The notes beneath the pieces are model-generated. The model saw nothing but the letters and a program-made list of their open reading frames with translations, was not told the DNA's origin and ran no database searches. From the NCBI GenBank assembly GCA_017303555.1, contig JAFLCN010000017.1:23992-87991 (forward strand): DNA of 64,000 nucleotides, in the 5' to 3' direction. A program made the translations under genes and the position numbers. Below are positions 44,047-52,913 of the stretch, piece by piece (positions within the stretch are counted from its first letter, which is position 1; each line of letters begins with the position of its first letter). The stretch comes from Planctomycetota bacterium (GTDB taxonomy: Bacteria; Planctomycetota; Phycisphaerae; Phycisphaerales; UBA1924).

Positions 44047-44188
44047 CCGCTCCCATCCACCCGTCCGAGAACTCCGCTCATCCAAAATGCGAGTTCGCGC
44101 TTGCTTCGGGCGACCTGTTTCGGACAGAATAGCCAAACCGGACATGGGCCCGACGCCGGGCCTCGATTTGCCGCGGAGGGATTGGATC

Positions 44189-45274
44189 ATGAATCAACTT
44201 GTTGCGTGCTGCGTTGTCGGCGCTTCCGCCCTTTTGGCTCCTGTTGCTTCGGCTCAGATCGCCATCAATCCGGACTTCGGCGGCTGCTACGCCCTGCGTG
44301 AACTCGGGCAGGTTCCCGGCGTCCCCTTCAACTACGGCGGCATCGCCTTCAAGCACGATGACCCCGATGTCCTTCTCATCGGCGGCAACGCCAACGGGTT
44401 CAACGCTGCCATCTATTCCATTCGTGTGACTCGAGACGGCGAAGGGACAATCAACGGCTTCGTTGGGACCGCAGCGTTCTACGCCAACGCGCCTCAGATC
44501 GACGGCGGCCTTGCCTACGGGCCCGGCAACGTGCTCTTCTTCTCCACCTTTAGCAACAACACCGTCGGTCAGATCATGTCGGGCTCGATCAACCCGGACA
44601 AGGTCACCGGCATGAACACGGTGGTGCAGCCCTCGCTCGGCTCGCTCCAGTTCGTTCCGCCCGGCTTTCCCGGCGCCGGCCGACTCAAGGTCGCCTCTTA
44701 CTCGGCAAATCAGTGGGCCGACGTCTCGTTCTCGCCCGACGGGGTCGGCACGTTCAATCTCGGCGCCACCGCCAACAGCCTCGTCAGCCTCGTCGATGGC
44801 GGCGGCGGCATCGGACCCGAAGGAATCGTCTACGTTCAACCGGGGAACCCCGGCATCACTCAGCACTCGGTCCTCATCTCCGAGTACGGCCGCGGCGCCG
44901 TTTCCTGCTACAACCTCGACGCCATCGGCGATCCGATCATGGCAACACGGCGCGTGCTGGTCTCCAACCTTTCCGGTGCCGAAGGGGGCACCCGCGATCC
45001 GCGCACCGGCCACTTCATGTTCTCCACCTTCGGCGGAGGCAGCAACGTCGTCCTTGTCACCGGCTTCAACATCAACTGCCGCCCCAACATCAACGGCGAC
45101 TGCTACACCGACGACGCCGACTTCGCACTCTTCGCCCCGATGTACAACATCCTCGACTGCGCCGACCCCGCCATGCCGTTGGGCTGCCCCGGCGATTTCA
45201 ACGACGACGGAATCGTCGATGACGCCGACTTCGTGATCTTCGCCCTTGCGTACGACCGGTTGATCTGCCAGTAG
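44189..45274 (+). CDS. Secreted beta-propeller-like protein with dockerin-like C-terminus
   Basis: A 361-residue exported protein. Signal MNQLVACCVVGASALLAPVASA. The body has repeated GxxxFxH/YGPGNVLFF/GRLKVASYS segments that suggest a beta-propeller of the NHL/SMP-30 sort. The end (NINGDCYTDDADFALFAPMY...CPGDFNDDGIVDDADFVIFAL) is a pair of calcium-binding loops in the dockerin style, with cysteines flanking each loop. Such tails in this class may dock onto surface partners; no cohesin is seen in the window. RBS GGAGGG. Confidence 0.75.
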   Translation: MNQLVACCVVGASALLAPVASAQIAINPDFGGCYALRELGQVPGVPFNYGGIAFKHDDPDVLLIGGNANGFNAAIYSIRVTRDGEGTINGFVGTAAFYANAPQIDGGLAYGPGNVLFFSTFSNNTVGQIMSGSINPDKVTGMNTVVQPSLGSLQFVPPGFPGAGRLKVASYSANQWADVSFSPDGVGTFNLGATANSLVSLVDGGGGIGPEGIVYVQPGNPGITQHSVLISEYGRGAVSCYNLDAIGDPIMATRRVLVSNLSGAEGGTRDPRTGHFMFSTFGGGSNVVLVTGFNINCRPNINGDCYTDDADFALFAPMYNILDCADPAMPLGCPGDFNDDGIVDDADFVIFALAYDRLICQ

Positions 45275-45281
45275 CAATGCA

Positions 45282-45313
45282 GTCCTGAGTCCTTTGGTAC
45301 TGGGTCCTGAGTC
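45282..45313. repeat. Short direct repeat GTCCTGAGTC
   Basis: Two copies at 45282-45291 and 45304-45313 in the gap after the dockerin-like gene. Looks like the heptamer-type TGAGTCC simple repeats of some bacterial genomes. Confidence 0.6.
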
Positions 45314-45518
45314 GCGTCTTCCTGCGGCGCGCGGGGTACCAATTCGTCCGCGTCGGTGCAGAACCCGGGATTTGACGGCTGCGAACGGGTCGCTTCGAAC
45401 TTCGCGGTGCAAGGCGCGTATGATTTTCTGCCGCGTCACCCCCGCGGCAAACACACATCTCACACCGGCCAGGGGGGCTTGGCCAGAATCCGGCGAATCG
45501 CGCCGAAGGGTTCTCATC

Positions 45519-46703
45519 ATGGCAAAGAACGCCCCCAAGTCGTCCTGGACCAAAAAGCAGCTCCTCTCCCGCCCCATCGAGCACATCGACATCACCGGCT
45601 TCGATGCCCGCGTGATCATCGACAGCTACCGCGACATGGCGTACAGCAGCCGCACGCTCGCCAATGCCGCCGACATCTACTCGATGATGCTCAAGGACAA
45701 GGACTGCGCCGTCATCCTGACGCTCGCAGGCTCGCTCGTCTCGGCGGGCCTCAAGAGGGCGATCATCACGCTGCTCGAGAACAACATGGTCGACGCCATC
45801 GTCTCGACCGGCGCGAACATCGTCGATCAGGATTTCTTCGAGGGCCTGGGCTTCAAGCACTACATCGCCCCCGGCTCGCCCGAGGCGCCGCCCGTTGACG
45901 ACATGACCCTCCGCAACTGGATGATCGACCGCATCTACGACACCTACATCAACGAGGACGATCTCCGCGACTGCGACGATGCGACCTACGAGATCTTCAA
46001 CAAGTTCGCGCCCGGCGCGTACAGCAGCCGCGAGTTCATCGAGGCGATGGGCAAGTACCTCGTCGACAATCACCCGAAGAACGAGTCGCTCGTCAAGACC
46101 GCCTATCAGAAGCGCGTCCCGATCTTCTGCCCCGCCTTCAGCGACTGCTCGGCCGGCTTCGGCATCGTGCTCCAGCAGACCGAGGCGATCGAACAGGGCC
46201 GGGGACAGGTCGCCTTCGACAGCGGCAAGGACTTCCGCGAACTCACTGATATCAAACTGGCTTGCAAGGACACCGGCCTCCTCATGCTCGGCGGCGGCGT
46301 CCCCAAAAACTTCGCGCAGGACATCGTGGTGGCCGCGGAACTCTTGAACGAGCGCAAGGGCGGCAAGGCCCGAGGCGACATCGGCATGCACAAGTACGCC
46401 ATCCAGATGACCGTCGCCGACAGCCGCGACGGCGCACTCAGCGGCTCGACTCTCCGCGAAGCCTGCTCCTGGGGCAAGGTCGACGTCGTCCACGAGCAGA
46501 TGGTCTTCGGCGAGCTCTCCGCCCTCTTCCCAATTCTCGCGAGCGACGCCTACCACCGCTCCGAGTGGAAGAAGCGCAAGCCCTTCAAGTTTGCCGACCT
46601 CTTCGAGAAGCAGGCCGCCGAACGCCTGATGACCGAGATCAAGACCAGCCGCGTCAAAAAGACGCTCGGCAAGGTCGGGGCGAAGCAGACCGCCGGCCGC
46701 TAA
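45519..46703 (+). CDS. Deoxyhypusine synthase-family protein
   Basis: A 394-residue bacterial member of the deoxyhypusine/homospermidine synthase family, which transfers an aminobutyl group from spermidine with NAD. The NAD- and lysine-binding blocks are visible: TLAGSLVSAGLKRAI, STGANIVDQD, FSDCSAGFGI, GGGVPKNFAQ, and the active-site GSTLREACSWGKV with Lys320. Bacteria lack eIF5A, so an alternative amine acceptor (polyamine, as in homospermidine synthase) is more likely than protein hypusination. Stands alone with its own terminator. Confidence 0.88.
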   Translation: MAKNAPKSSWTKKQLLSRPIEHIDITGFDARVIIDSYRDMAYSSRTLANAADIYSMMLKDKDCAVILTLAGSLVSAGLKRAIITLLENNMVDAIVSTGANIVDQDFFEGLGFKHYIAPGSPEAPPVDDMTLRNWMIDRIYDTYINEDDLRDCDDATYEIFNKFAPGAYSSREFIEAMGKYLVDNHPKNESLVKTAYQKRVPIFCPAFSDCSAGFGIVLQQTEAIEQGRGQVAFDSGKDFRELTDIKLACKDTGLLMLGGGVPKNFAQDIVVAAELLNERKGGKARGDIGMHKYAIQMTVADSRDGALSGSTLREACSWGKVDVVHEQMVFGELSALFPILASDAYHRSEWKKRKPFKFADLFEKQAAERLMTEIKTSRVKKTLGKVGAKQTAGR

Positions 46704-46729
46704 TCCGAGTTCTTTACGACATTTTTCCC

Positions 46730-46754
46730 AAGCCCCGATTTTTCGGGGCTTTTT
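46730..46754 (+). terminator. Intrinsic terminator
   Basis: AAGCCCCGA, loop TTTT, TCGGGGCTT, then TTT, 27 bp past the deoxyhypusine-synthase-like gene stop. Confidence 0.92.
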
Positions 46755-46830
46755 CTTTGCGCCTTCCCTCGCCGTTCTCGTGATTTGTCCTGTGGGGGCA
46801 GATTCGCCCCTCCAAATCCGGAGAAACCTC

Positions 46831-48252
46831 ATGACCGCAGCCACTCGCTCGTATTTCACGTTCCTTGCCGCCGGGACCGCGTTCGGCTTTGGTGCTTTGG
46901 CCCGCGCTGATGCGGGAGCCAGCCTTTCCGACGGGGCGTTCAATCTCGCCGATTGGACTCTTTCAACGCTCGTTACGGGCGACGGCGGCCCGGTGACCGT
47001 TCAGCAGGTTGGCGGAGGAAATCCGGGCAATGCGGTTCGGTTCGATAATCCGCCTTCGACCTTCGGCGTGTCGTACGCGATGTATGTGCTTTCTTCCGCG
47101 AGCCTGAACCCCGCGGATGGCGCTGCGATCTCGTTCGATTATTCGGTGGAATCAAAGCCGCTGGGCTCTGGTGTTAAGCGGCAATTTGCCTTTGTGCTCG
47201 AACAGGGCGGCGTGCTGTACTGGCGTGACATCAACGGAAACGTGTCTCCCGGCACCTGGAACATTCTTGATGCCTCCCTCGTGCCCGAAGACTTTGCCCG
47301 TGTGGACGGCCTGCCCGGCTCGCCCGATTTCTCGCCCGCCGGAGAACCCGTGCGATTCGGATTCGCGCCGAAATACCACAATGCAACCCCAACCACGCAG
47401 TCGGAACTCTGCGACAACTTCTCGGTGCTGATCCACCGATCGAGCTTCAGCACGACGCTCGCCGACTTCCCGGATGGAAGCATCGAGACGCTTTTCGCTT
47501 CGACCGATCCCGAGACGGAAACGTCGGCGTCCATCGTGGAAGACGGCGATCACGGACGCGTGCATCAGATTGCGATTGTGCGTCCTGCCTCGCCCGAAGA
47601 TCGGCCAAGCGCGAACGCGCACGCGGTGAGTCTGCCGCCGTCGCATTCGATTCTTCCGAGCGTGGATGCACCCAAGGTCATCCGCATGACGATCGACTCG
47701 CGCGACGTGAAGCGGACGAGCCCTGAAATCGAAGCCAGGGTCGCGATCGCGCTCGAGCAGGACGGGGTGCAGTACCGCCTGGCGACGCCCGTGGTTTTGC
47801 CGATCTCGGAAACGTGGACGACCACCGTGCTGCCGCCAGCAAAGAACTCTGACTTCGTCCGCGTTGATGAGCAGGCCGGCAAGCCCGACTTCTCGGCCGA
47901 CGCGCCGCCCATCAAGACCGGCTACGCCGTGAGCGTTTCACTGCCTCCGGTCTCGGCGCCGGAGACCGGCGATCGATTCGCGCTGCGAGACGATGAAGGC
48001 CAGCAGATCGTGCTCAACTTCGACAACATCACGATCCGGACAACCAACACGACCTGCGACGGCGATCTCACATTTGATACCTACGTCGATGATTCCGACT
48101 TCGTCCAGTTCGCTGGGGCCTATGACATCTTCGATTGCACCGCCCCGGAAATGGCGGCGGGGTGCGTGGCGGACATCAACGCCGACAACTTTGTGGATGA
48201 TTCCGATTTCGTGCTGTTCGCGCAGGCGTACGACCTGTTTACCTGCAACTGA
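46831..48252 (+). CDS. Secreted protein with dockerin-like C-terminus
   Basis: A 473-residue exported protein. ATG preceded by GGAG; signal TRSYFTFLAAGTAFGFGALARA. Two copies of a jelly-roll-like unit make up the body (for example GFAPKYHNATP/DNFSV and GYAVSVSLPPV/DNITI), each with LEQ(G/D)GVxY and FxRVDxxxGxPDFS phrases, so an internal duplication is clear. The end (TYVDDSDFVQFAGAY...DINADNFVDDSDFVLFAQAY) is the dockerin-like loop pair seen in the previous secreted protein. No active-site motif recognised; could be a carbohydrate-binding or matrix protein. Confidence 0.75.
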   Translation: MTAATRSYFTFLAAGTAFGFGALARADAGASLSDGAFNLADWTLSTLVTGDGGPVTVQQVGGGNPGNAVRFDNPPSTFGVSYAMYVLSSASLNPADGAAISFDYSVESKPLGSGVKRQFAFVLEQGGVLYWRDINGNVSPGTWNILDASLVPEDFARVDGLPGSPDFSPAGEPVRFGFAPKYHNATPTTQSELCDNFSVLIHRSSFSTTLADFPDGSIETLFASTDPETETSASIVEDGDHGRVHQIAIVRPASPEDRPSANAHAVSLPPSHSILPSVDAPKVIRMTIDSRDVKRTSPEIEARVAIALEQDGVQYRLATPVVLPISETWTTTVLPPAKNSDFVRVDEQAGKPDFSADAPPIKTGYAVSVSLPPVSAPETGDRFALRDDEGQQIVLNFDNITIRTTNTTCDGDLTFDTYVDDSDFVQFAGAYDIFDCTAPEMAAGCVADINADNFVDDSDFVLFAQAYDLFTCN

Positions 48253-48297
48253 ATCCAAAGACCCCAACCGCCTTCCCGCGTGTGCGGGTGGAACCCC

Positions 48298-48330
48298 GAG
48301 CCCGGAGCACTTCGCTCCGGGTTCTTTTTT
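48298..48330 (+). terminator. Intrinsic terminator
   Basis: CCCGGAGC, loop ACTTC, GCTCCGGG (stem extends to 11 bp with one G-U), then TTCTTTTTT, 49 bp past the dockerin-like gene stop. Confidence 0.9.
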
Positions 48331-48387
48331 GCCACAACCATCTGCTTTTATTTGAGGTTTGAGCTTTTCGCTTTGAGCTTTCTGCCC

Positions 48388-50523
48388 TTACTGCGTGATC
48401 CCCAACTGATTCAGAATCCACGCGTACCGGAACGCTTCTTCCTTCATCCGCTCGTAGCGCCCGCTCGAGCCGCCGTGCGCCGCTTCCATGTTGATCTTGA
48501 GCAGCACCGGTTTGCCATCCGGGTTCATCGCCCGCAGCTTCTGCACCCACTTGGCCGGCTCCCAATACGAGACCTGCGAATCGTGCAGTCCGGTCGTCGC
48601 GAGAATCGTCGGATACGCCTTCTTCGCGACGTTGTCATACGGCGAATACGTGATCATGTAGTCGAACGCCGCTTTCTCGTTGGGGTTGCCCCACTGCTCG
48701 TACTCCGCCACCGTCAAGGGCAGATCCTTATCGAGCATCGTGTTGATCATGTCCACGAACGGCACGTCGGCCACAACGGCCTTGAACAAGTCGGGCCGCA
48801 TGTTGACCACGGCGCCCATCAGCAGGCCACCCGCCGAGCCGCCCCGGATCGCGAGTTTTTCGGGCTTGGTGTAGCCCTTGGCGATGAGAGCTTCTGCCGC
48901 GGCAATGAAATCGGTGAACGTATTTTTCTTGTGCATCATCCGGCCGTCTTCATACCACTGGCGCCCCTTGTCGCTGCCGCCCCGGATCTGCGCGATGGCG
49001 TACACCACGCCGCGATCAAGCAGCGAGATGTTGCTCCCAAAGAACGCCGGCTCGGTGTTGATCCCGTACGAGCCGTACGAATAGAGCAGCGTCGGATTCG
49101 TTCCGTCAAGCTTCAGGTCCTTGCGATGCACCACCGTCACCGGCACTTCCGCGCCGTCCGGGGCTTTCGCATAGAACCGCTTGCTCACATACTTCGTGCG
49201 GTCGTACCCGCCCAGCACCGGCTGCTCCTTGAGCAGCGTCAGTTTCCGCGCGTTCATGTCGTAGTCAAAGACGCTGATCGGCGTGATGAACGAGGCGTAG
49301 CTGAGGCGCAGGTCCTTGGTGTCGTACTGGGCGTTCGAGCGCGGGAAGACGGAGTACGCCTCCTCCGGAAACTCGATCACATGCTCCGAGCCGTCCGCAA
49401 ACTTCCGCACGCGGATCGTCCCGAGTCCGCCCGTGCGTGCCTGCACCACCAGGAAATCCTTGAACGCGATCATGCCGGTCAGGTGGACATCAGGATCGTG
49501 CGGGATCACCGTCTTCCAGTTCTCCCGCCCCGGCGAGGCGATCGGCGTCTCCACCAGCGTGAAGTTGATCGCGCCATCGTTGTGCCGGATCAGGAACTTG
49601 TCGCCGTGATCGACAACCGAATACTCCACACCCTGCTTGCGAGGCTCGATCACCCGGAACGTCCCCGTCGGATCATCCGTCGAGAGAAAACGCACCTCGC
49701 CCGTCTTCATGCTCTGCGAGGGCAAAAAGATAAACCGGTCGCTCAGCGAGCGATCCACCTCAACATTGAACCGCTCATCCGGTTCATCGAAGATCAGCTC
49801 CGCCTTGGTGTGGTCCGCGCCGAGCTTCGATCGGAAGACCTTTGCCGCACGCAGCGCGTGATCCTGCGTCGTGAACACAAACGTCTTGCTGTCGTTGAAC
49901 CACGCAAAGTCGCCCGCCGAACCCTGGATCTGATCGGGCAGGATTTCCCCCGTGATCAAGTTCTTGAACCGGATCGTGATGATCCGCCCGCCCGTCGGGT
50001 CTTCGCCGAACGCCAGGATCGTGTTGTCCGGGCTGACACCCATCGGCGTGACAAACAGCGTCGGCTTCCCCTCCGCCATCTGGTTTACATCCAGCATGAT
50101 CTCTTCAGGGGCATCCAGCGAGCCCTTCTTGCGGCAGTACAGCGGGTACGCCTTCCCCTCCTGCGTCCGCGAGTAATAGAAATAGCCGTTGTCGCGGTTG
50201 GGCACCGTCAGATCGGTCTGCTTGATCCGCGCCAGCATCTCGTCGTACAGCTTCTTCTCCAGTTCGCGCTGTCCCGCCGTCATCGCCTGCGTGTACGCGT
50301 TCTCAGCCTTCAGATGCTCGATGACCTTGGGGTTCTCGCGATCACGGAGCCAGAAATAGTCGTCGGTCAGTTTCTGGCCGTGGATCTCCGTGACGTGCGG
50401 CTGCTTTTCCGCGATCGGAGGGGCAATCGAAGGCTTGGGAGCATCTGCAGCCACCGACACGCTCATCATCGCCCCCATGGTGCAAAGCCAGCCGCTCAAG
50501 ATCCCCACACACTTGGTCTGCAT
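48388..50523 (-). CDS. S9A family oligopeptidase B-like peptidase
   Basis: Serine peptidase of 711 residues with an N-terminal signal (LCTMGAMMSVSVAA). A seven-bladed propeller (about residues 45-450; YFWLRDRENPKV, FAWFNDSKTFVF) is followed by an alpha/beta hydrolase domain. Catalytic Ser563 is in GGSAGG; the Asp loop follows LATTGLHDSQVSYW and the His is in EAAHGGSSGRY. IRGGSDKGRQWY and PLTVAEYEQWGNP are the oligopeptidase B blocks. Cleaves short peptides, probably in the periplasm. No neighbours on this strand. Confidence 0.92.
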   Translation of the reverse strand: MQTKCVGILSGWLCTMGAMMSVSVAADAPKPSIAPPIAEKQPHVTEIHGQKLTDDYFWLRDRENPKVIEHLKAENAYTQAMTAGQRELEKKLYDEMLARIKQTDLTVPNRDNGYFYYSRTQEGKAYPLYCRKKGSLDAPEEIMLDVNQMAEGKPTLFVTPMGVSPDNTILAFGEDPTGGRIITIRFKNLITGEILPDQIQGSAGDFAWFNDSKTFVFTTQDHALRAAKVFRSKLGADHTKAELIFDEPDERFNVEVDRSLSDRFIFLPSQSMKTGEVRFLSTDDPTGTFRVIEPRKQGVEYSVVDHGDKFLIRHNDGAINFTLVETPIASPGRENWKTVIPHDPDVHLTGMIAFKDFLVVQARTGGLGTIRVRKFADGSEHVIEFPEEAYSVFPRSNAQYDTKDLRLSYASFITPISVFDYDMNARKLTLLKEQPVLGGYDRTKYVSKRFYAKAPDGAEVPVTVVHRKDLKLDGTNPTLLYSYGSYGINTEPAFFGSNISLLDRGVVYAIAQIRGGSDKGRQWYEDGRMMHKKNTFTDFIAAAEALIAKGYTKPEKLAIRGGSAGGLLMGAVVNMRPDLFKAVVADVPFVDMINTMLDKDLPLTVAEYEQWGNPNEKAAFDYMITYSPYDNVAKKAYPTILATTGLHDSQVSYWEPAKWVQKLRAMNPDGKPVLLKINMEAAHGGSSGRYERMKEEAFRYAWILNQLGITQ

Positions 50524-50663
50524 CTTCGCTGCTCCTTCGGTCGAACTCTTCTCACTACCGCACCGTGCTTCCAGGGTTGCGTCCGATCCGCCACCTCACG
50601 GGACAATATTGCATCCGAACCCCCCGCGATTCCGGCGGCTCTGATCTTGCCGGCGCAAATGCA

Positions 50664-50693
50664 ATCGCCCACCTCGTTGAAGAGATGGGCGAT
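50664..50693 (-). terminator. Possible terminator of the PAPG array
   Basis: ATCGCCCA/TGGGCGAT inverted repeat with a mismatch and three inner pairs. It is 50 bp past the last array gene on the minus strand. The U tract is weak (TGCATTTGC). Confidence 0.5.
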
Positions 50694-50742
50694 CGGCGCA
50701 CCCGCGAAGCAGGCCTCCAGGCCCTGAGTGCAGTCGTGTTTC

Positions 50743-51369
50743 CTAGTTCCGACGCCGACGCGCCGCGGCCAGCCCGCCCATCGCGAGCAGGCCCGCAGCA
50801 CCAGGGGCCGGCACCGCATCGGTAATCACCCGGATCTGCGCCACTTCGCCCAGCGACGAGATCGCGGCCAGATTGAACGTGATCGTGTTCGCATTGATCG
50901 AAAAGAACGAAGGGATCGACGTGTTCGTTCCGCGAAGCGGATACCCGGTCGGGTACGACGTTCCAAACGCACCGCACGTGAAGTCTGAATTATCAAGCGT
51001 CAGCGGCTTGACGATGACCCCGACGATGTTGGTCGCAAACGTCACCGTACCCTGAGCGCTGATCACGCCCGGAATGCCCTCGAAGTGAATGAAGTGGCTG
51101 TCGTAGGTCCCGCCGAGCAAGCCCGGAATCATGAACGCGCTGGTGCCCGGGTTGTTGGTCATGTCCACTGCCAGCGTCGCCAGCGTGATGTTCTGCTGCT
51201 CATCCCACGCGTACGCGTTGAAGCCAGTCAACGCGCCCGGCCAGCACGAGACCGGGGGAGACCCGAGCCACGTCGTCTGACCGCTCACCGAGGTGATCGC
51301 GCCCTGCGCGCCCGAAACCAGTGCCGCCATACCAACTGCCGCAACCGAAACTTTGGAGAAGAGATTCAT
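50743..51369 (-). CDS. PAPG/RRRR secreted protein, array member 3
   Basis: A 208-residue exported protein, the last of three tandem paralogues. Signal MNLFSKVSVAAVGMAALVSG. Family phrases in order: TTWLGSPP, WDEQQN, NNPGTS, YDSHFIHFEG, YPTGYPLRG, FSINANTITF, IRVITD, then VPAPG, a hydrophobic helix and RRRR. A conserved Cys early in the mature part (VSCWPG) and another later. Function unknown. Confidence 0.82.
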   Translation of the reverse strand: MNLFSKVSVAAVGMAALVSGAQGAITSVSGQTTWLGSPPVSCWPGALTGFNAYAWDEQQNITLATLAVDMTNNPGTSAFMIPGLLGGTYDSHFIHFEGIPGVISAQGTVTFATNIVGVIVKPLTLDNSDFTCGAFGTSYPTGYPLRGTNTSIPSFFSINANTITFNLAAISSLGEVAQIRVITDAVPAPGAAGLLAMGGLAAARRRRN

Positions 51370-51443
51370 GACTGGAGATCCTTGAAAAAGTGTTTCGCGA
51401 GTTCGTGTCAGAAGAAAGAGAGACTGCGTGTTGTGCGTCTGAT

Positions 51444-52070
51444 TCACGCCCGACGCCGACGCGCCGCGATCAAGCCGCCCATCCCAACCATCGCCATCAC
51501 GCCCGGCGCCGGCACCACATGCTCCGTCAGCACCCGCAGTTGAAGGATGTCCGGCGTCGGAATCGGCCCATCAAAGTGGAACGTGAGCACGTTGTTGTTG
51601 ATCGAGAAGAACGACGATGCATTCAGCCCGCGCCAGCCATATCCGGTCGGATAGATGGTGCTTGGAGAGCCGAGCGGGATGTCGGTGATATCAAGCGTGT
51701 TCTGCATGAACATCACGCCACGGATCTTGCCCGCAAACGTCACCTGTCCGTTCACCAGCGTCGCGGCCGTGTTCTGCTGAAAGTGAATGAAATGGCTGTC
51801 AACGTTGCCGCTCACCAGCCCGAAAACCGGCGAACTGCTGTTGCCGGGGTTGTTGGTCAGATCGCACATCACGTTGGTGACGAACAGATTCTGCTTCTCA
51901 TCCCACGCAAAGGCATTCGGGCCAAGCAGCGAGCTCGGGGTTGCCGCGGCAGGCGGCGTGAGCAGCCACGTCGTCTGCCCCGCAACACCCGTGATCGCAC
52001 CGAATGCCGACACCGAACCCATCGCACCCGCCATCAACGCCGCCGCCATCATCATTTTCGAGTTCATCAT
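51444..52070 (-). CDS. PAPG/RRRR secreted protein, array member 2
   Basis: Also 208 residues, starting at the first of two ATGs with GGGG upstream. Shares TTWLLTPP, FAWDEKQNLF, NNPGNS, VDSHFIHFQ, YPTGYGWRG, FSINNNVLTF and LRVLTEHVVPAPG with its neighbours. The WDE(Q/K)QN and DSHFIHF blocks are the most constant. The first array gene ends 60 bp upstream and the next begins 74 bp downstream, consistent with an operon. Confidence 0.82.
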   Translation of the reverse strand: MMNSKMMMAAALMAGAMGSVSAFGAITGVAGQTTWLLTPPAAATPSSLLGPNAFAWDEKQNLFVTNVMCDLTNNPGNSSSPVFGLVSGNVDSHFIHFQQNTAATLVNGQVTFAGKIRGVMFMQNTLDITDIPLGSPSTIYPTGYGWRGLNASSFFSINNNVLTFHFDGPIPTPDILQLRVLTEHVVPAPGVMAMVGMGGLIAARRRRA

Positions 52071-52130
52071 GACATTGCCCCTTTGTGTTTCGCTTTGAGA
52101 TTGCAAACGTTCATCTCGTGAATCGCCGGA

Positions 52131-52769
52131 TCACCGGCGCCGACGCGCCATCACCAGCCCGCCCAGCCCCAGCAGCGCCATCGATCCCGGCGCCGGCACT
52201 TTCGTCAGCACCCGAATCTGCACAACTTCCGCCACCGGCGAAATCGCCATCAGGTTGAACTTGATCTGATTGCCCAGGATCGAGAACGACGACTGCGTGC
52301 TCAATCCGCGGAACGGGTAGCCGGTCGGATAAATCGTGCCGCCCGCTCCCCACTGCACATCCGTGTTGTCCAGCGTCGTGTTGATGAAGATCACACCCAC
52401 GATCGTGCCGCTGAACGTCACCGAACCCGAGAACGGCCCCGCGCCCGAGTAATCCTCAAGGTGAATGAAGTGGCTGTCAAAGTTGCCCGAGATCGTCCCC
52501 GCAATCGCGCCGCTGCTCGTGCCCGGGTTGTTCACCATGTCCACATTCACGCCCGATGTGCTGACGTTCTGCTGTTCATCCCACGTGTAGACCGTGCCGC
52601 CCATCAGAAAACTCGGCGAGCAGTTGACCGGGGGAGTGCCGAGCCAAGTCGTCGACCCGGTCACACCGGTGATAGCCGCCGAAGCAGCCCCCGCACCCGC
52701 CGCGATCGCGAGCACCATTCCCATCACGTTCACACTGGACAGACCGATACCGATGTTGCTGCGATTCAT
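52131..52769 (-). CDS. PAPG/RRRR secreted protein, array member 1
   Basis: The first of the three paralogues by transcription order, 212 residues. Signal NVMGMVLAIAAGAGAASA. Same blocks as the others: TTWLGTPPVNCSPS, TWDEQQNVS, NNPGTSSG, FDSHFIHLED, YPTGYPFRG, FSILGNQIKF, IRVLTK, VPAPG and terminal RRRR. Closest to member 3 (shared VxCxP after TTWLGxPP). Divergent from the methyltransferase gene at 52914. Confidence 0.82.
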   Translation of the reverse strand: MNRSNIGIGLSSVNVMGMVLAIAAGAGAASAAITGVTGSTTWLGTPPVNCSPSFLMGGTVYTWDEQQNVSTSGVNVDMVNNPGTSSGAIAGTISGNFDSHFIHLEDYSGAGPFSGSVTFSGTIVGVIFINTTLDNTDVQWGAGGTIYPTGYPFRGLSTQSSFSILGNQIKFNLMAISPVAEVVQIRVLTKVPAPGSMALLGLGGLVMARRRR

Positions 52770-52913
52770 GTGTAAATCCCCAGTTTGTCCGCCGCGGCAC
52801 ACCGCACGCAGACATCAGGAATTGCCCGCAGCATCGGGAATCTTGCAGCGATTCTCCGATTTTCCTTGCGGCCTGGTTTCGTCGAGGTTTCCGAGAGCTT
52901 GTACGCTAGAAGA

